From Bifidobacteriaceae bacterium (GTDB lineage: Bacteria; Actinomycetota; Actinomycetes; Actinomycetales; WQXJ01), in assembly GCA_031281585.1 (NCBI GenBank), contig JAITFE010000062.1, positions 1 through 52,505 of the forward strand: 52,505 nt of DNA, read 5' to 3'. Shown here in pieces: positions 9,138 to 17,465 of this stretch (within the stretch, counting starts at the first letter, position 1; each line of letters begins with the position of its first letter). The notes beneath the pieces are model-generated. The model worked only from the letters and a program-made list of their open reading frames with translations, ran no database searches and was not told where the DNA came from. The position numbers and the translations under genes are program-made.

Positions 9138-9710
9138 CTAGCCCGCCATGGCGAGCCGCGCCTGCGCCCGCGCCCGGTGCAGCCGCGACCGCACCGTACC
9201 AAGACGCACTCCCAGCGCGTCCGCGATCTCCTGATAGCTCCTGCCCTCCACGTCGCACATCACCAAAGCCCTCCGCAAATCGGGGCTGAGCTGCGACAAC
9301 GCCTCGTTGAGGCGTTCATCCAAGGTCATCGACTCGACGACCCGCTCGGGCGTCGAGCCCGAGTCGACCACGTCCCCGGCCTCCTCCCCCAAGGACTCAA
9401 AACGCATCCGCGTCTCGCGTCTCTTCGCGTCCAAGAACAAGTTGGTGGTGATCCGGTGCAGCCAGCCTTCAAAGCTGCCCTCCGGGCGGTAGCTTTCCAA
9501 AGCGCGGAACACGCGCAAGAAGGTCTCCTGGGCCAAGTCTTCGGCATCGGGCGTGTTGCCCGTCAAACGGTAGGCGACCCGGTAGACCACCGGGTAGTGG
9601 CGCTCGGCGATTTCGGCCCAAGACGACCGGTCGAGGAACGGCGCCGGGGCTGCGTCGTCCGTCGGGGCAGGCTGCGTCGCCTGAGCAGCCGGTGCGGTTG
9701 CGGTTAGCAT
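9138..9710 (-). CDS. sigE: ECF sigma factor, SigE type
   Basis: A 190-residue ECF sigma factor. Region 2 is seen in RHYPVVYRVAYRLTG, DAEDLAQETFLRVFRAL and the SFEGWLHRITTNLFLD segment that binds -10 DNA; region 4 contains ALVMCDVEGRSYQEIADALG and LGTVRSRLHRARAQ. I place the start at ATG 9710 because a GGAGG box (9716-9720) lies five bases before it; the longer frame lacks such a site. The divergent neighbour is a Rv1220c-like O-methyltransferase, the arrangement known for mycobacterial sigE, which governs envelope stress. Unlike that locus there is no anti-sigma gene downstream: a 111-bp gap leads straight to the response regulator. Confidence 0.9.
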   Translation of the reverse strand: MLTATAPAAQATQPAPTDDAAPAPFLDRSSWAEIAERHYPVVYRVAYRLTGNTPDAEDLAQETFLRVFRALESYRPEGSFEGWLHRITTNLFLDAKRRETRMRFESLGEEAGDVVDSGSTPERVVESMTLDERLNEALSQLSPDLRRALVMCDVEGRSYQEIADALGVRLGTVRSRLHRARAQARLAMAG

Positions 9711-10043
9711 CCGAACCTCCCATCGGGGTGGGCGAGGCGGGTCCGTCGGCCGCCGCCAGGGGCCTTGGGGCACGGATCGGCCGGGTCAGGGTCAGCCGTT
9801 CCGCTAACCCAAATCGTAGCGCGTCACAACCGCAAAAAGGCTGATCAACGGCCTAAGTGTGACTAAAATCACAGTTCCGCGCAGTGTTTTCCACAGTTGC
9901 CCGATGCCGTCCCCCCACCGCCGCTCCCCCGCCCGGTTTCCGGCTTGGACCGGCCGCCCGCGCCCAGCGCCGCCCGATTTCGGGTCGGCCCGCTTGGGCC
10001 CGGCTTTGGCGGGGGCCCTGGCCAGGTCGGATAACATCAGAAC
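9711..10043. promoter_or_regulatory. Divergent control region sigE / O-methyltransferase
   Basis: This 333-base gene-free stretch separates two divergent genes and must contain both promoters. Its middle (about 9815-9900) is clearly more AT-rich than the surroundings and holds a perfect CRP-type palindrome (see 9858-9873). On the sigE side is the GGAGG box at 9716-9720. I could not identify convincing -35/-10 pairs for either gene. The part nearest the methyltransferase gene (9900-10020) is very GC-rich and shows nothing I can name. Confidence 0.6.
9858..9873. promoter_or_regulatory. Candidate CRP/GlxR operator
   Basis: The bases read TGTGACTAAAATCACA, a perfect TGTGA-N6-TCACA palindrome, which is the consensus of CRP-family regulators (GlxR/Cmr type in actinobacteria). 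It is 148 bases before the sigE start and 170 bases before the methyltransferase start, so it could affect either gene. This is a motif match only; binding is inferred. Confidence 0.6.
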
Positions 10044-10694
10044 ATGGGTGGAGGCGTCGACTACGTGGCGAACTGGGTTTTCGCCGAGGATTTCATTCCC
10101 GAGTCCGAAGCTCTGACGCACGCCCGGTCGCGTGCCCAAGAGTTGGGGATAGCCGCGCCGTCGCCGGGCGCGGGGGCCCTGCTCGGGGTGGTAGCGGGCG
10201 CGCTCAAAGCGGCGGCGGCCGTGGAGATCGGCACCAGCGCCGGGGTCGGCATCATCTACCTGCTCAGCGCCATGCCGCCGGGCGGGATTGTCACGTCCGT
10301 AGACGTCGAGGCCGAACACCAGCACGCCGCGCGCGAGGCGCTCCGGGAGGCCGCCATCCCGCTCAGCCAGGTGCGCCTGATCAACTCCCGCCCCGCCGAG
10401 GTCCTGCCCCGACTGGCTGACGGCGCCTACGACTTGGTGCTGTTGGGCGGCAACAAGCTTGACTACGCCGACCGGCTGGCTGACGCGATCCGGCTGCTGC
10501 GTCCCGGCGGCGTCTTGGCGATAGACGGCGCGCTGGCGGACGGCCGCGTCCCGGACCCGGCCCGCCGCGACCCGGTCACGGTCACCGTCCGGGAAGTGGG
10601 CCGCGAACTGCGGGAACGCGAAGACTTGACAGTGGCGCTGAACGCCGCCGGGGACGGGTTGATCCTGGCCGTCAAACGTCCCCGCACGCACTGA
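10044..10694 (+). CDS. Class I SAM-dependent O-methyltransferase family protein
   Basis: A 216-residue protein of the catechol/caffeoyl-CoA O-methyltransferase family (Methyltransf_3). The SAM-binding start is seen at AAVEIGTSAGVGIIYLL and the acidic strand end at IVTSVDVEAEH; the LRPGGVLAIDGAL strand follows. In typical members the metal is held by Asp in a VDADK motif and an Asp-Asn pair; here the first site reads LLGGNK and the second IDGA, so the metal ligands appear substituted. It may be metal-independent or act on another substrate. It diverges from sigE, as in mycobacteria. Its last 23 bases overlap the end of the convergent DUF6541 gene. Confidence 0.88.
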   Translation: MGGGVDYVANWVFAEDFIPESEALTHARSRAQELGIAAPSPGAGALLGVVAGALKAAAAVEIGTSAGVGIIYLLSAMPPGGIVTSVDVEAEHQHAAREALREAAIPLSQVRLINSRPAEVLPRLADGAYDLVLLGGNKLDYADRLADAIRLLRPGGVLAIDGALADGRVPDPARRDPVTVTVREVGRELREREDLTVALNAAGDGLILAVKRPRTH

Positions 10695-12831
10695 TCCGGT
10701 AGAGGCGGGCCGTGCCGCCGGCGTCGAGTTCTTCGAAGCTCTGGGTGAGATCCAGCCCCTTGGTCAGCGAGGCGAACTCCGTCGAGTTGTAGTAGACCGT
10801 CGAATCGGCGTAAAGGTAGCCGACCTTGAGTTGGCGCAGCGCGTCGCACACCTTCGGGTCTTCGTTGATCTGGGGGAAATGCTCCAGCAGGTAGCGGCGC
10901 GGCGCGTTCCAAGCCCCGTCGACGGCCCCGAAGACGACCTCCCGCCCGGTCAGGGCGTAGACCAGGGCCTCCCCGGTGTTCGGGTCGCCCAGGATGAGGC
11001 GGTCCGCCTCCGTCTTGGCGGGCAGCCGTTTGACCATGTCGATTTCGGCCGCGCTCAGGAAACGCGGCCGCTCCGGCCCTTGGTCAAGCGCGAACGCGTA
11101 GGCCTTGAACCGACCCGGCCGGACCGCCATCACGGCGGCCGTGGCGGCCAGACAGGCGACCAGGCCCGCGGCCACCAGCCCCCGCCCGCGGCCGCCGGGC
11201 CGCGCCTGCCTGGCTGGCCGGGCCGGGCCGGATGAACGCGCGGATCCAGGCGCGCCGGCCAACGCGGCCCGGTCGCCGGCTCCGGGCCGGGCCGGGCCGG
11301 TTGGAACATCCCCGCCGGGCGGGCTGGCCGAGGTCGGTCGGCCGGATGGACGTGCGGATCCGGGCAGGCCGGCCAACGCGGCCCGGTCGCGAGTTCCGGG
11401 CCAGCCGGCGGGCCGGGCCCGCGCCGCCCACATCGGGGGGCCGAACCGGTCCCAAAGGCGGGCCGATCCGACCGCCGCCAACGGCAGGGCGATCACCGTC
11501 AGGGCAACGCCCAGGCGCGCCCGGTCCACGTACCACAGACCCGTTAACCAGGTCATGAACCCCAGTTGGGCCGCAGCGGCGGCGTAGACGCAGTCGACGG
11601 CCGCGAAGGACGCGATCAGCCAGCGGTGGTGGCGATCACGCCAAATCACCGCCAAACCCGCGATCACCGCGACGGCCGCAAACGCGTTCGGCGCGTTCTG
11701 GAAGTTCGACGTCGAATCGGCCAGGCCGCCAGCCAACGCCAACGCCGGGTTGACCGCCTCCTGGGGGGAACGCACTTGCATGACCTGTTGCAGTTCGGGC
11801 AAAGACAAAGCCGCCGCCACCGCGAGTCCCGCCAACGCCGCGACCCCCGTCACACAGGCGATGGTGCCCGCCCGCCAGCCTCTGCGCCAGCCGCGCGCGG
11901 TCAGGGTCACCAAGATGTAGCCGGCCACGGGGCTGGCCAGCAGCAGGTAGGAGAACACCGCGATCGGGTGCGCCAGCCCCAACCCCGCCAACGCCACCGC
12001 CAACACCAGCAGGCGCCCCACCACGCCGCCTGAACGCTCCCGGATCAGGCGCGCTATCTGTACCGACCAGCCCAGCAGGGCCGGGAGGAGGGCCGCGCCG
12101 ACAGCGTAGGGCACTTGCAGCACCAGCGCGGACGGCGTGGACTGGAACACGGCCGCGAGCACCGCGCCAACCACCGCGAGGCGCGGCTCAGCTGGGAAAA
12201 GCACCCGCATCAGGTAGAGCACGCCCAACGTCCAAACCGTCGTCTCGGCCGCCAGCGCGGTCACGTTGAGGGCCGCGAACACGTCCACGCCTCGGGGGAT
12301 CAACCCGGCCGCCGCGTGCACCGCCGCCGGATAGTAGGCCGTGCCGACGTCCGGAAAATGGTTGACGTCCATAGCGAACGGCGAGGCGTCGCCGGTCTGG
12401 CGGATCAACTGGACCAGGTTGTAGTGCAGCACCAAGTCCCGCCGCTGGCCAATCGCGCCGGGCGAACCCATTCCGATCAGCGCGCTGGCCAGCGCCCAGG
12501 CCGCCGCGCCCAGGCCGGCCCCGCCCGCCAACGCCCACTGGCGCGCGCTCCAGCGCGGCAGCGCCCGCGGCGCTGTGACCAGCGGGAAGAACCGGCCGAC
12601 CAGGTAGGCGAAGCCGCTGGCCAGGGCGGTCCCGCCCGCCAGCGCCCACCAGGACCAGCGCAGTCCGGCCCACGGCGCGGCCAAGGCCGCGCACCCCACC
12701 ACCGCCAACGACAACGCGGGCGCCAACGCCGCCAGCGCCAGGCCCCGCAACCCGGCTATGCGGCCGACCACCGCTCCGGGCGCGAACAACACCACGCCCG
12801 CCACGGCGCCGGCCACCAGGAACGTGGTCAA
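10672..12831 (-). CDS. DUF6541-type multispanning membrane protein
   Basis: A 719-residue integral membrane protein with about a dozen hydrophobic helices through residue 460 and a C-terminal domain of about 150 residues outside the membrane. Layout and sequence (VDVFAALNVTALAAETTVWTLGV, VGYLYADS near the end) fit the actinobacterial DUF6541 family, which has the look of a large GT-C glycosyltransferase-like fold; the reaction is unknown. Between the last helices lies an Ala/Pro/Gly/Arg-rich linker of about 90 residues in which a block of about 18 residues (DRAALAG-L/A-PGSAR) occurs twice. It starts at a TTG overlapping the DUF2304 stop and is the last gene of the envelope operon. Likely role: assembly of a cell-surface glycan (inference from neighbours). 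Confidence 0.85.
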   Translation of the reverse strand: MTTFLVAGAVAGVVLFAPGAVVGRIAGLRGLALAALAPALSLAVVGCAALAAPWAGLRWSWWALAGGTALASGFAYLVGRFFPLVTAPRALPRWSARQWALAGGAGLGAAAWALASALIGMGSPGAIGQRRDLVLHYNLVQLIRQTGDASPFAMDVNHFPDVGTAYYPAAVHAAAGLIPRGVDVFAALNVTALAAETTVWTLGVLYLMRVLFPAEPRLAVVGAVLAAVFQSTPSALVLQVPYAVGAALLPALLGWSVQIARLIRERSGGVVGRLLVLAVALAGLGLAHPIAVFSYLLLASPVAGYILVTLTARGWRRGWRAGTIACVTGVAALAGLAVAAALSLPELQQVMQVRSPQEAVNPALALAGGLADSTSNFQNAPNAFAAVAVIAGLAVIWRDRHHRWLIASFAAVDCVYAAAAAQLGFMTWLTGLWYVDRARLGVALTVIALPLAAVGSARLWDRFGPPMWAARARPAGWPGTRDRAALAGLPGSARPSGRPTSASPPGGDVPTGPARPGAGDRAALAGAPGSARSSGPARPARQARPGGRGRGLVAAGLVACLAATAAVMAVRPGRFKAYAFALDQGPERPRFLSAAEIDMVKRLPAKTEADRLILGDPNTGEALVYALTGREVVFGAVDGAWNAPRRYLLEHFPQINEDPKVCDALRQLKVGYLYADSTVYYNSTEFASLTKGLDLTQSFEELDAGGTARLYRISACGDV

Positions 12832-13517
12832 CCGCTTGCCCGCTCCGACGCCGTCCGGCCGCCCCCCGCGCCCCCGCCCGCAGACGGGTCTGGCGCACTC
12901 TTAGCCGCGCCGGTGCCCGGCGTCGAAACCCCGGCGGAGCCTGCCACCGTTTCGGGGGCGGGCGGACCTGCCGCGCTCTTGGCCGCGCCGGCGTCGGCGT
13001 CCGGCGCCGAACCTGCGGCGGAGTCTGTCGCGCCCCCGCCCGCAGCGGAGCCCGCCACCGTCTCGGCGCCAGACGGGCCTGCCGCGCTTTCGGCCGCGCC
13101 GGTGCCCGGCGCCGAACCCCCGGCGGGGTCTGGCGCCGCCGCCGCGCTCGCGTTCGAGTTCGCGGTGTTTGGCAGAGGTTCCGCCTCCGGACGCGGGGGC
13201 GGGGCCTCGATCAGCGCGATCCGGCGCGCAAGCGCCGTCAACTGGCGCAAAGTCCGCTGGTCGCGGACGTAGCGGGTTGAGACGTAAGAGAAGAAGACCA
13301 CGATCAAGGCGTACAGCAGCAGGTCCGCGCCGCGGCCGACGCCCACCCTGCGGGCCAAGCCCGTCAGCATGTCAGGCTGCACAATCGAGGCGACCGCCAC
13401 CGCCGCAAACGCCAACAGGCCCAGGCGCCTGAGCGCCTGGCGCCGCTGGCCGTGGCCCCGCGCCAACGCCAGCGCCAGCGCCACCACCGCCGCTATCAGG
13501 ACAATCTTGATGACCAT
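12828..13517 (-). CDS. DUF2304 membrane protein with long Ala/Gly/Pro tail
   Basis: A 229-residue protein. The first 115 residues hold three membrane segments and the QPDMLTGLARRVGVGRGADLLLY...VSTRYVRDQRTLRQL pattern typical of DUF2304, a partner of DPM1-like glycosyltransferases. From residue 120 on it becomes a degenerate repeat of Ala/Gly/Ser/Pro (units such as SAAGP...ETVAGSA recur about four times), far longer than normal for the family. A GAGG box precedes the ATG. It sits seven bases after the GT2 gene and overlaps the DUF6541 start, so the three act together, probably in polyprenyl-linked sugar synthesis (inference). Confidence 0.85.
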   Translation of the reverse strand: MVIKIVLIAAVVALALALARGHGQRRQALRRLGLLAFAAVAVASIVQPDMLTGLARRVGVGRGADLLLYALIVVFFSYVSTRYVRDQRTLRQLTALARRIALIEAPPPRPEAEPLPNTANSNASAAAAPDPAGGSAPGTGAAESAAGPSGAETVAGSAAGGGATDSAAGSAPDADAGAAKSAAGPPAPETVAGSAGVSTPGTGAAKSAPDPSAGGGAGGGRTASERASG

Positions 13518-13524
13518 GGGAGCC

Positions 13525-14211
13525 TCACTTCACCAACAAGTCGACCAAGATGTTGACCGAGTTGAGCAGCGATTGGCCCTTCGACCGCGAGTAATCCGAG
13601 TAATGGATCTCCACCCCGGCCTCCGTGAAGGCCAACTTCTCCTGCTTGATCCGCTCAATCACCTCGGTGGCGTGCGCCATGCCCGGCTGGGTCAGATTCA
13701 TGGCCGCGACCGCGGCGCGGCTCATGGCCCGCAGCCCGTTGTGGGTGTCCGTCAGTTTCAGGCCCGTCGAAAAGTTTGTGTACGCCACGGCGGCCTTCAA
13801 CACCAGGCGCTTGAACCGGCCCATGTTCGGCGCGCGGCCCAACAAGCGCGACCCGAGCACCACGTCGAAACCTTCGCTTAGGCGGCGGGCCAGCTGGACG
13901 GCATCGGACACCAGGTGCTGGCCGTCCGCGTCAAAGGTGACCACGCGGGCCATCAGCGGGTCGCCCAAAACGTACTCGAAGCCGGTCTGCAGAGCCGCCC
14001 CCTGGCCCAAGTTGACGGGATGGCGGACGAGCCGCACGCCCTGGCCGAAGAACGCCTCGGCGATCAGGCGGGAGGGGTCGGTGGAGGCGTCGTCCACCAC
14101 GCACACGTGGGGGAAGCGCGCCGTCAGGTCCGCGAGCGTGCGCTCCAGGACGGGCGCCTCGTTGTAGACCGGCACCACCACCCACAGGTCGTCGAACTCG
14201 GGGCCGTCCAT
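13525..14211 (-). CDS. Family 2 glycosyltransferase, DPM1-like
   Basis: A 228-residue soluble GT-A glycosyltransferase. The nucleotide-binding start is VVVPVYNEAPVLERTL and the DxD metal motif is in VVTFDADGQH; the middle part HNGLRAMSRAA is typical of dolichol/polyprenyl-phosphate sugar transferases. There is no C-terminal membrane domain; the neighbouring DUF2304 protein probably supplies the membrane anchor, as is known for this pair in actinobacteria. It starts four bases after pepA. Donor and acceptor are not determined. Confidence 0.92.
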   Translation of the reverse strand: MDGPEFDDLWVVVPVYNEAPVLERTLADLTARFPHVCVVDDASTDPSRLIAEAFFGQGVRLVRHPVNLGQGAALQTGFEYVLGDPLMARVVTFDADGQHLVSDAVQLARRLSEGFDVVLGSRLLGRAPNMGRFKRLVLKAAVAYTNFSTGLKLTDTHNGLRAMSRAAVAAMNLTQPGMAHATEVIERIKQEKLAFTEAGVEIHYSDYSRSKGQSLLNSVNILVDLLVK

Positions 14212-14215
14212 GGCA

Positions 14216-15964
14216 TCAGGCTAGCCGCTCGACCAACGCGACCAGGGTGCGGACGCCGAACCCGGTGGCCCCCGGCGGCGTCCAATCCTGGCCGCCGCCC
14301 GCGCGGGCCGGGCCGGCGATGTCGAGGTGCGCCCAGCGGACCGCGCCCGCGAAACGCTCCAAGAACAGGCCCGCGGTGATGGCCCCGGCCCCCCAACCCG
14401 GAGCGCCGATCGAGTTCAGGTCGGCGTTCGGCGTCTCCAAAGCCTCGCGGTAGTCCTCCGCCAAGGGCAGGCGCCACCAGCGTTCGCCGTGTTGCAGGCC
14501 CGCCTCCTCGATCCAGGCCGCAAGCGTGTCGTCCCTGGTCATGACGGCGCCCAGATTCAAGCCCAACGCCACCTTGGCCGCGCCCGTGAGAGTCGCCACG
14601 TCGATCAGGCAGTCTGGCTTGAGGTTGGCCCGCGCGTAGGCCAGGGCGTCCGCCAGGACCAGGCGCCCCTCCGCGTCCGTGTCCCCGACTTCGACTTGGG
14701 CGCCGCCATCTTGAGTCTTGCCGCCGATTCCGATCACGTCGCCAGGCCTGTACGATCCGGCCCCTACGGAGTTTTGCGCCAACGGCACCACGGCCGTCAC
14801 TTGCGCTGGCAGCCCCAGGTCGGCCGCGGCCAGGACGGCGGCCACGGCCGTGGCCCCGCCCGCCATATCCGTCTTCATGGTCACCAGCCCGCTGTTGGGT
14901 TTCAGGTCCAAGCCGCCCGAATCGAACGTGATGCCCTTGCCGACAATGACTATGCGGGGAGCGCCTTTGACGTTCGGGGGCGTATGCGTGGCCACCACCA
15001 GCCTGGGCGCGCGGGATGGGTCTGCGGCCGGGCCCTGCCAGGCGGCGGCGCCCACGGCCAGAGTCGCGTTCAGACCTTGGCTGGCGAGTTCGTCCGGCCC
15101 GAGGACCTTGATTCGCAAAGTGTCGCGGCTGGCGGCCGCGGCGACCGCCTGGCTGGCGAAGGTCGCCGGCGTCTTGAGGTTTGAGGGCCAGTTGACCAGG
15201 TCGCGGGCCAGTGTCGTGGCGGCGGCGACCAGCCGGGCCCGGTCCACGGCCTGGCGGTCATGGCCCCCTATCAGGGTGAGGTCGCCGGTGACGTTGGCGT
15301 TTGCGTCGGGGGTTGGCCCCTCGGGTGGGATGACGGCATCGTCGGCTTGGGCGGCCTGGGCGCGGCCTGGCTGGTTGCGACCTGTTTGGGCGCGGCCTGG
15401 CTGGGCCAGGCTCGCGAGCGCGCGGGCCACAGGGAACGCCGGACCAGACTGGGACGCGGCCGCGCGGCCGTACCTGACCGGCCGGTACGCTCCCAGCAGG
15501 TAGCCCTCGACCAGCGCGCCGGTGGCCTTGGGCGACTCGGATCCGAACCCCGTCGCGACACTCCCCTTGCCGCGGGCGGTGCGGGCGAGCTTGGCGCCGG
15601 CCTTGCGGTGGTCCTCCGCCGTGCCGGCGCCGGTGCCGATCAGGATGACGGCTGGAGCCAGACCAGACCAGGGGCTTGCCTTGGCGTGCAATTCGGGCGA
15701 CTCCAGCACCAGGGCTTCGCCCGCTTTGCCCCTGAAACCGGCCCGTTCGGCGGTGGCGGCGAAGTCAATGCCGTAGCGGACGGCCGCGTCGGCGCTGCCC
15801 GGACCAGGTTCCAGGCCGTCGGGTCCGGCACCCACGCCAAGCGCCAACACCGCCGCATGCGGGGCCTTGACCTGGGCGCTCGTGGCGACGCGCCCCCGCA
15901 CCACGCGAATTGACGGCAGCACCCCGGCACCCCCGGGACCACCTGCGGGACCGTTCTGTTTCAA
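14216..15964 (-). CDS. pepA: Leucyl aminopeptidase (M17 family)
   Basis: A cytosolic di-metal aminopeptidase removing N-terminal residues from peptides. The catalytic C-terminal domain shows IVGKGITFDSGGLDLKP (metal-binding Lys and Asp), MKTDMAGGA and the signature DTDAEGRLVLADALAYA. With 582 residues it is about 80 longer than usual: between the N-terminal domain and the catalytic domain is an insert of about 55 residues rich in Gln/Pro/Ala with the repeated unit QPGRAQ. The TTG at 15964 overlaps the DUF3117 stop; GTG at 15922 (VLPSIRVV) is an alternative start. It is part of the envelope operon by position but is a housekeeping enzyme. Confidence 0.95.
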   Translation of the reverse strand: MKQNGPAGGPGGAGVLPSIRVVRGRVATSAQVKAPHAAVLALGVGAGPDGLEPGPGSADAAVRYGIDFAATAERAGFRGKAGEALVLESPELHAKASPWSGLAPAVILIGTGAGTAEDHRKAGAKLARTARGKGSVATGFGSESPKATGALVEGYLLGAYRPVRYGRAAASQSGPAFPVARALASLAQPGRAQTGRNQPGRAQAAQADDAVIPPEGPTPDANANVTGDLTLIGGHDRQAVDRARLVAAATTLARDLVNWPSNLKTPATFASQAVAAAASRDTLRIKVLGPDELASQGLNATLAVGAAAWQGPAADPSRAPRLVVATHTPPNVKGAPRIVIVGKGITFDSGGLDLKPNSGLVTMKTDMAGGATAVAAVLAAADLGLPAQVTAVVPLAQNSVGAGSYRPGDVIGIGGKTQDGGAQVEVGDTDAEGRLVLADALAYARANLKPDCLIDVATLTGAAKVALGLNLGAVMTRDDTLAAWIEEAGLQHGERWWRLPLAEDYREALETPNADLNSIGAPGWGAGAITAGLFLERFAGAVRWAHLDIAGPARAGGGQDWTPPGATGFGVRTLVALVERLA

Positions 15965-16128
15965 ACCAAGACAGCCTTGAGGCCGTCGTCGAGCGCTGTG
16001 GCTTCCTCCTGGTTCAACTCCACCACCAGGCGTCCGCCGCCTTCAAGCGGGACGCGGATGACAATTCCGCGACCTTCTTTGACCACTTCGAGGGGGCCAT
16101 CTCCAGTCCTCGGTTTCATGGCTGCCAT
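15961..16128 (-). CDS. DUF3117 small protein
   Basis: A 55-residue protein nearly invariant among actinobacteria: MAAMKPRTGDGPLEV, EGRGIVIRVPLEGGGRLVVEL. The family is of unknown function. I start it at ATG 16128 because an AAGGGGA box lies just upstream and family members begin exactly with MAAMKPRTG; ATG at 16155 would add nine unrelated residues. The gene is the first of the run that continues with pepA, a GT2 enzyme and two membrane proteins. In mycobacteria a homologue sits in the same broad neighbourhood as sigE and dapE, so the local order is ancient (known synteny). Confidence 0.95.
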   Translation of the reverse strand: MAAMKPRTGDGPLEVVKEGRGIVIRVPLEGGGRLVVELNQEEATALDDGLKAVLV

Positions 16129-16265
16129 GCTTGTCCCCTTCCCGGACTCCAACAAACAAACTCGTCACATTCTAATGCCCGCCTGCGCCATCCCTGGTCA
16201 GCGTGTCGAACCGCAAGTGAATCCCGGTCGGCTGACGGCGCCCCGCCACTTGGTGCCGGCAGACG

Positions 16266-17465
16266 TCAGAGCGTTTTCGCCTCCCGGCGCAGCTTGAAAA
16301 CCGCCGCGAAATACAAAGACCACCAAGCCATCCATGTTGGCCATTGGATTAGGACCATGAAAGCGACCATGGCGCTGGGAGAAGCGGACAGCGGCCGGTA
16401 CGGCAAAAGGGCTGCGGCGCCAAGGCAGGCCTGCGCCGCCAGGCCGGTCCAGCAGTACGCCAAAAGCAGCTTGCTCTGCTTGACCAGCGCCCAGACCCGA
16501 CGTGCCGCCGCCCCTCGGAACCGACGCAGATAGAACCCCACCCAGAGCCAGGACACCAAAGCGCAGGCGCCAACCAGAAGGTTGGGCGCAATCGCGCCGT
16601 CGAACCCAGGAAAGCCCGCCTTTGCCGCCCTGACGGCGACCAGCGACATCACCACACCGACCGCCATCGCCAATCCCAACGCGGCCACCGTCGAATTCAG
16701 CAGCAGAAACTGGTTGACCCGGTCAGTCGGGTCGTTGGCAAGCAGAGCGGAAGAGGCCCGAACGCCTTTGCCCGGCTTGGCCAGGCGGTTGGCGCAAACC
16801 GTCCGCCCAACCGTCGCCTCGTGGTTGACCGGATCAAGGGCTAGCGCGTGGGCGTACGCCTGGTCGGCCCGCCTCGCCTGGCCGTTGTGAAGATAAGCCA
16901 ACCCGAGAACCACGTGGGCGTCCGCCTCATGCGGCGCCAGCCCCACCGCGCGCTCGGCCAGCTCAACGTTCTTGATCCGCTCGACGGTCAAGGCGACGCC
17001 ATCCCATAACTCATCCGAGTGCACGCAGCGCACACGCGTGTAGAGCACCAGCTTGCTCCAGTCCGCCGGCGCGAGTTCCAGCGCGAAGGAAGCCGCGCGG
17101 TGCGCCAACTCCGCCTCGCCCGCCGCTGAGGCGACTTCCGCCACAGTCACATGCGCCTCCGGGTCCTCCGGCTCCGCAGCCACAAGCTGGCCGGCTGTCC
17201 CCACAGCCTCCTCGTGCCGATCCAAAGCGCTCAAAGCGTAGGCCATGGATCGCAGGGCCGCCGGATCGCCGGGGTGGGCGGCCAAATGCCGCCCCAGCAT
17301 TTCGACGGCCTCCCCTACAAGACCCGCCTCCAGCAACACACGAACCCGCCTCATCGAGAAGATCCCCGCCGGGTCGCCGAGGGCATTGGGGTCACCCTGC
17401 CGTCTTGTCGGCCCTGGGGCCGACCCAGGGCTTGGCGCGGGGCCGGGCGGCAGTCCGGCGCTCAC
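16266..17465 (-). CDS. TPR-repeat protein with C-terminal membrane helices
   Basis: A 399-residue protein. Residues 30-240 carry TPR-like helix pairs (for example DPAALRSMAYALSALDRHEEA and ADAHVVLGLAYLHNGQARRA), and the last 150 residues contain four membrane helices ending in a basic tail. This places a cytosolic protein-binding platform at the membrane. It begins at a GTG that overlaps the stop of the AAA ATPase gene (GTGA), so the two are translationally coupled and very likely form one device in which the ATPase works on a client at the membrane (inference). No named family is recognised. Confidence 0.85.
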   Translation of the reverse strand: MSAGLPPGPAPSPGSAPGPTRRQGDPNALGDPAGIFSMRRVRVLLEAGLVGEAVEMLGRHLAAHPGDPAALRSMAYALSALDRHEEAVGTAGQLVAAEPEDPEAHVTVAEVASAAGEAELAHRAASFALELAPADWSKLVLYTRVRCVHSDELWDGVALTVERIKNVELAERAVGLAPHEADAHVVLGLAYLHNGQARRADQAYAHALALDPVNHEATVGRTVCANRLAKPGKGVRASSALLANDPTDRVNQFLLLNSTVAALGLAMAVGVVMSLVAVRAAKAGFPGFDGAIAPNLLVGACALVSWLWVGFYLRRFRGAAARRVWALVKQSKLLLAYCWTGLAAQACLGAAALLPYRPLSASPSAMVAFMVLIQWPTWMAWWSLYFAAVFKLRREAKTL

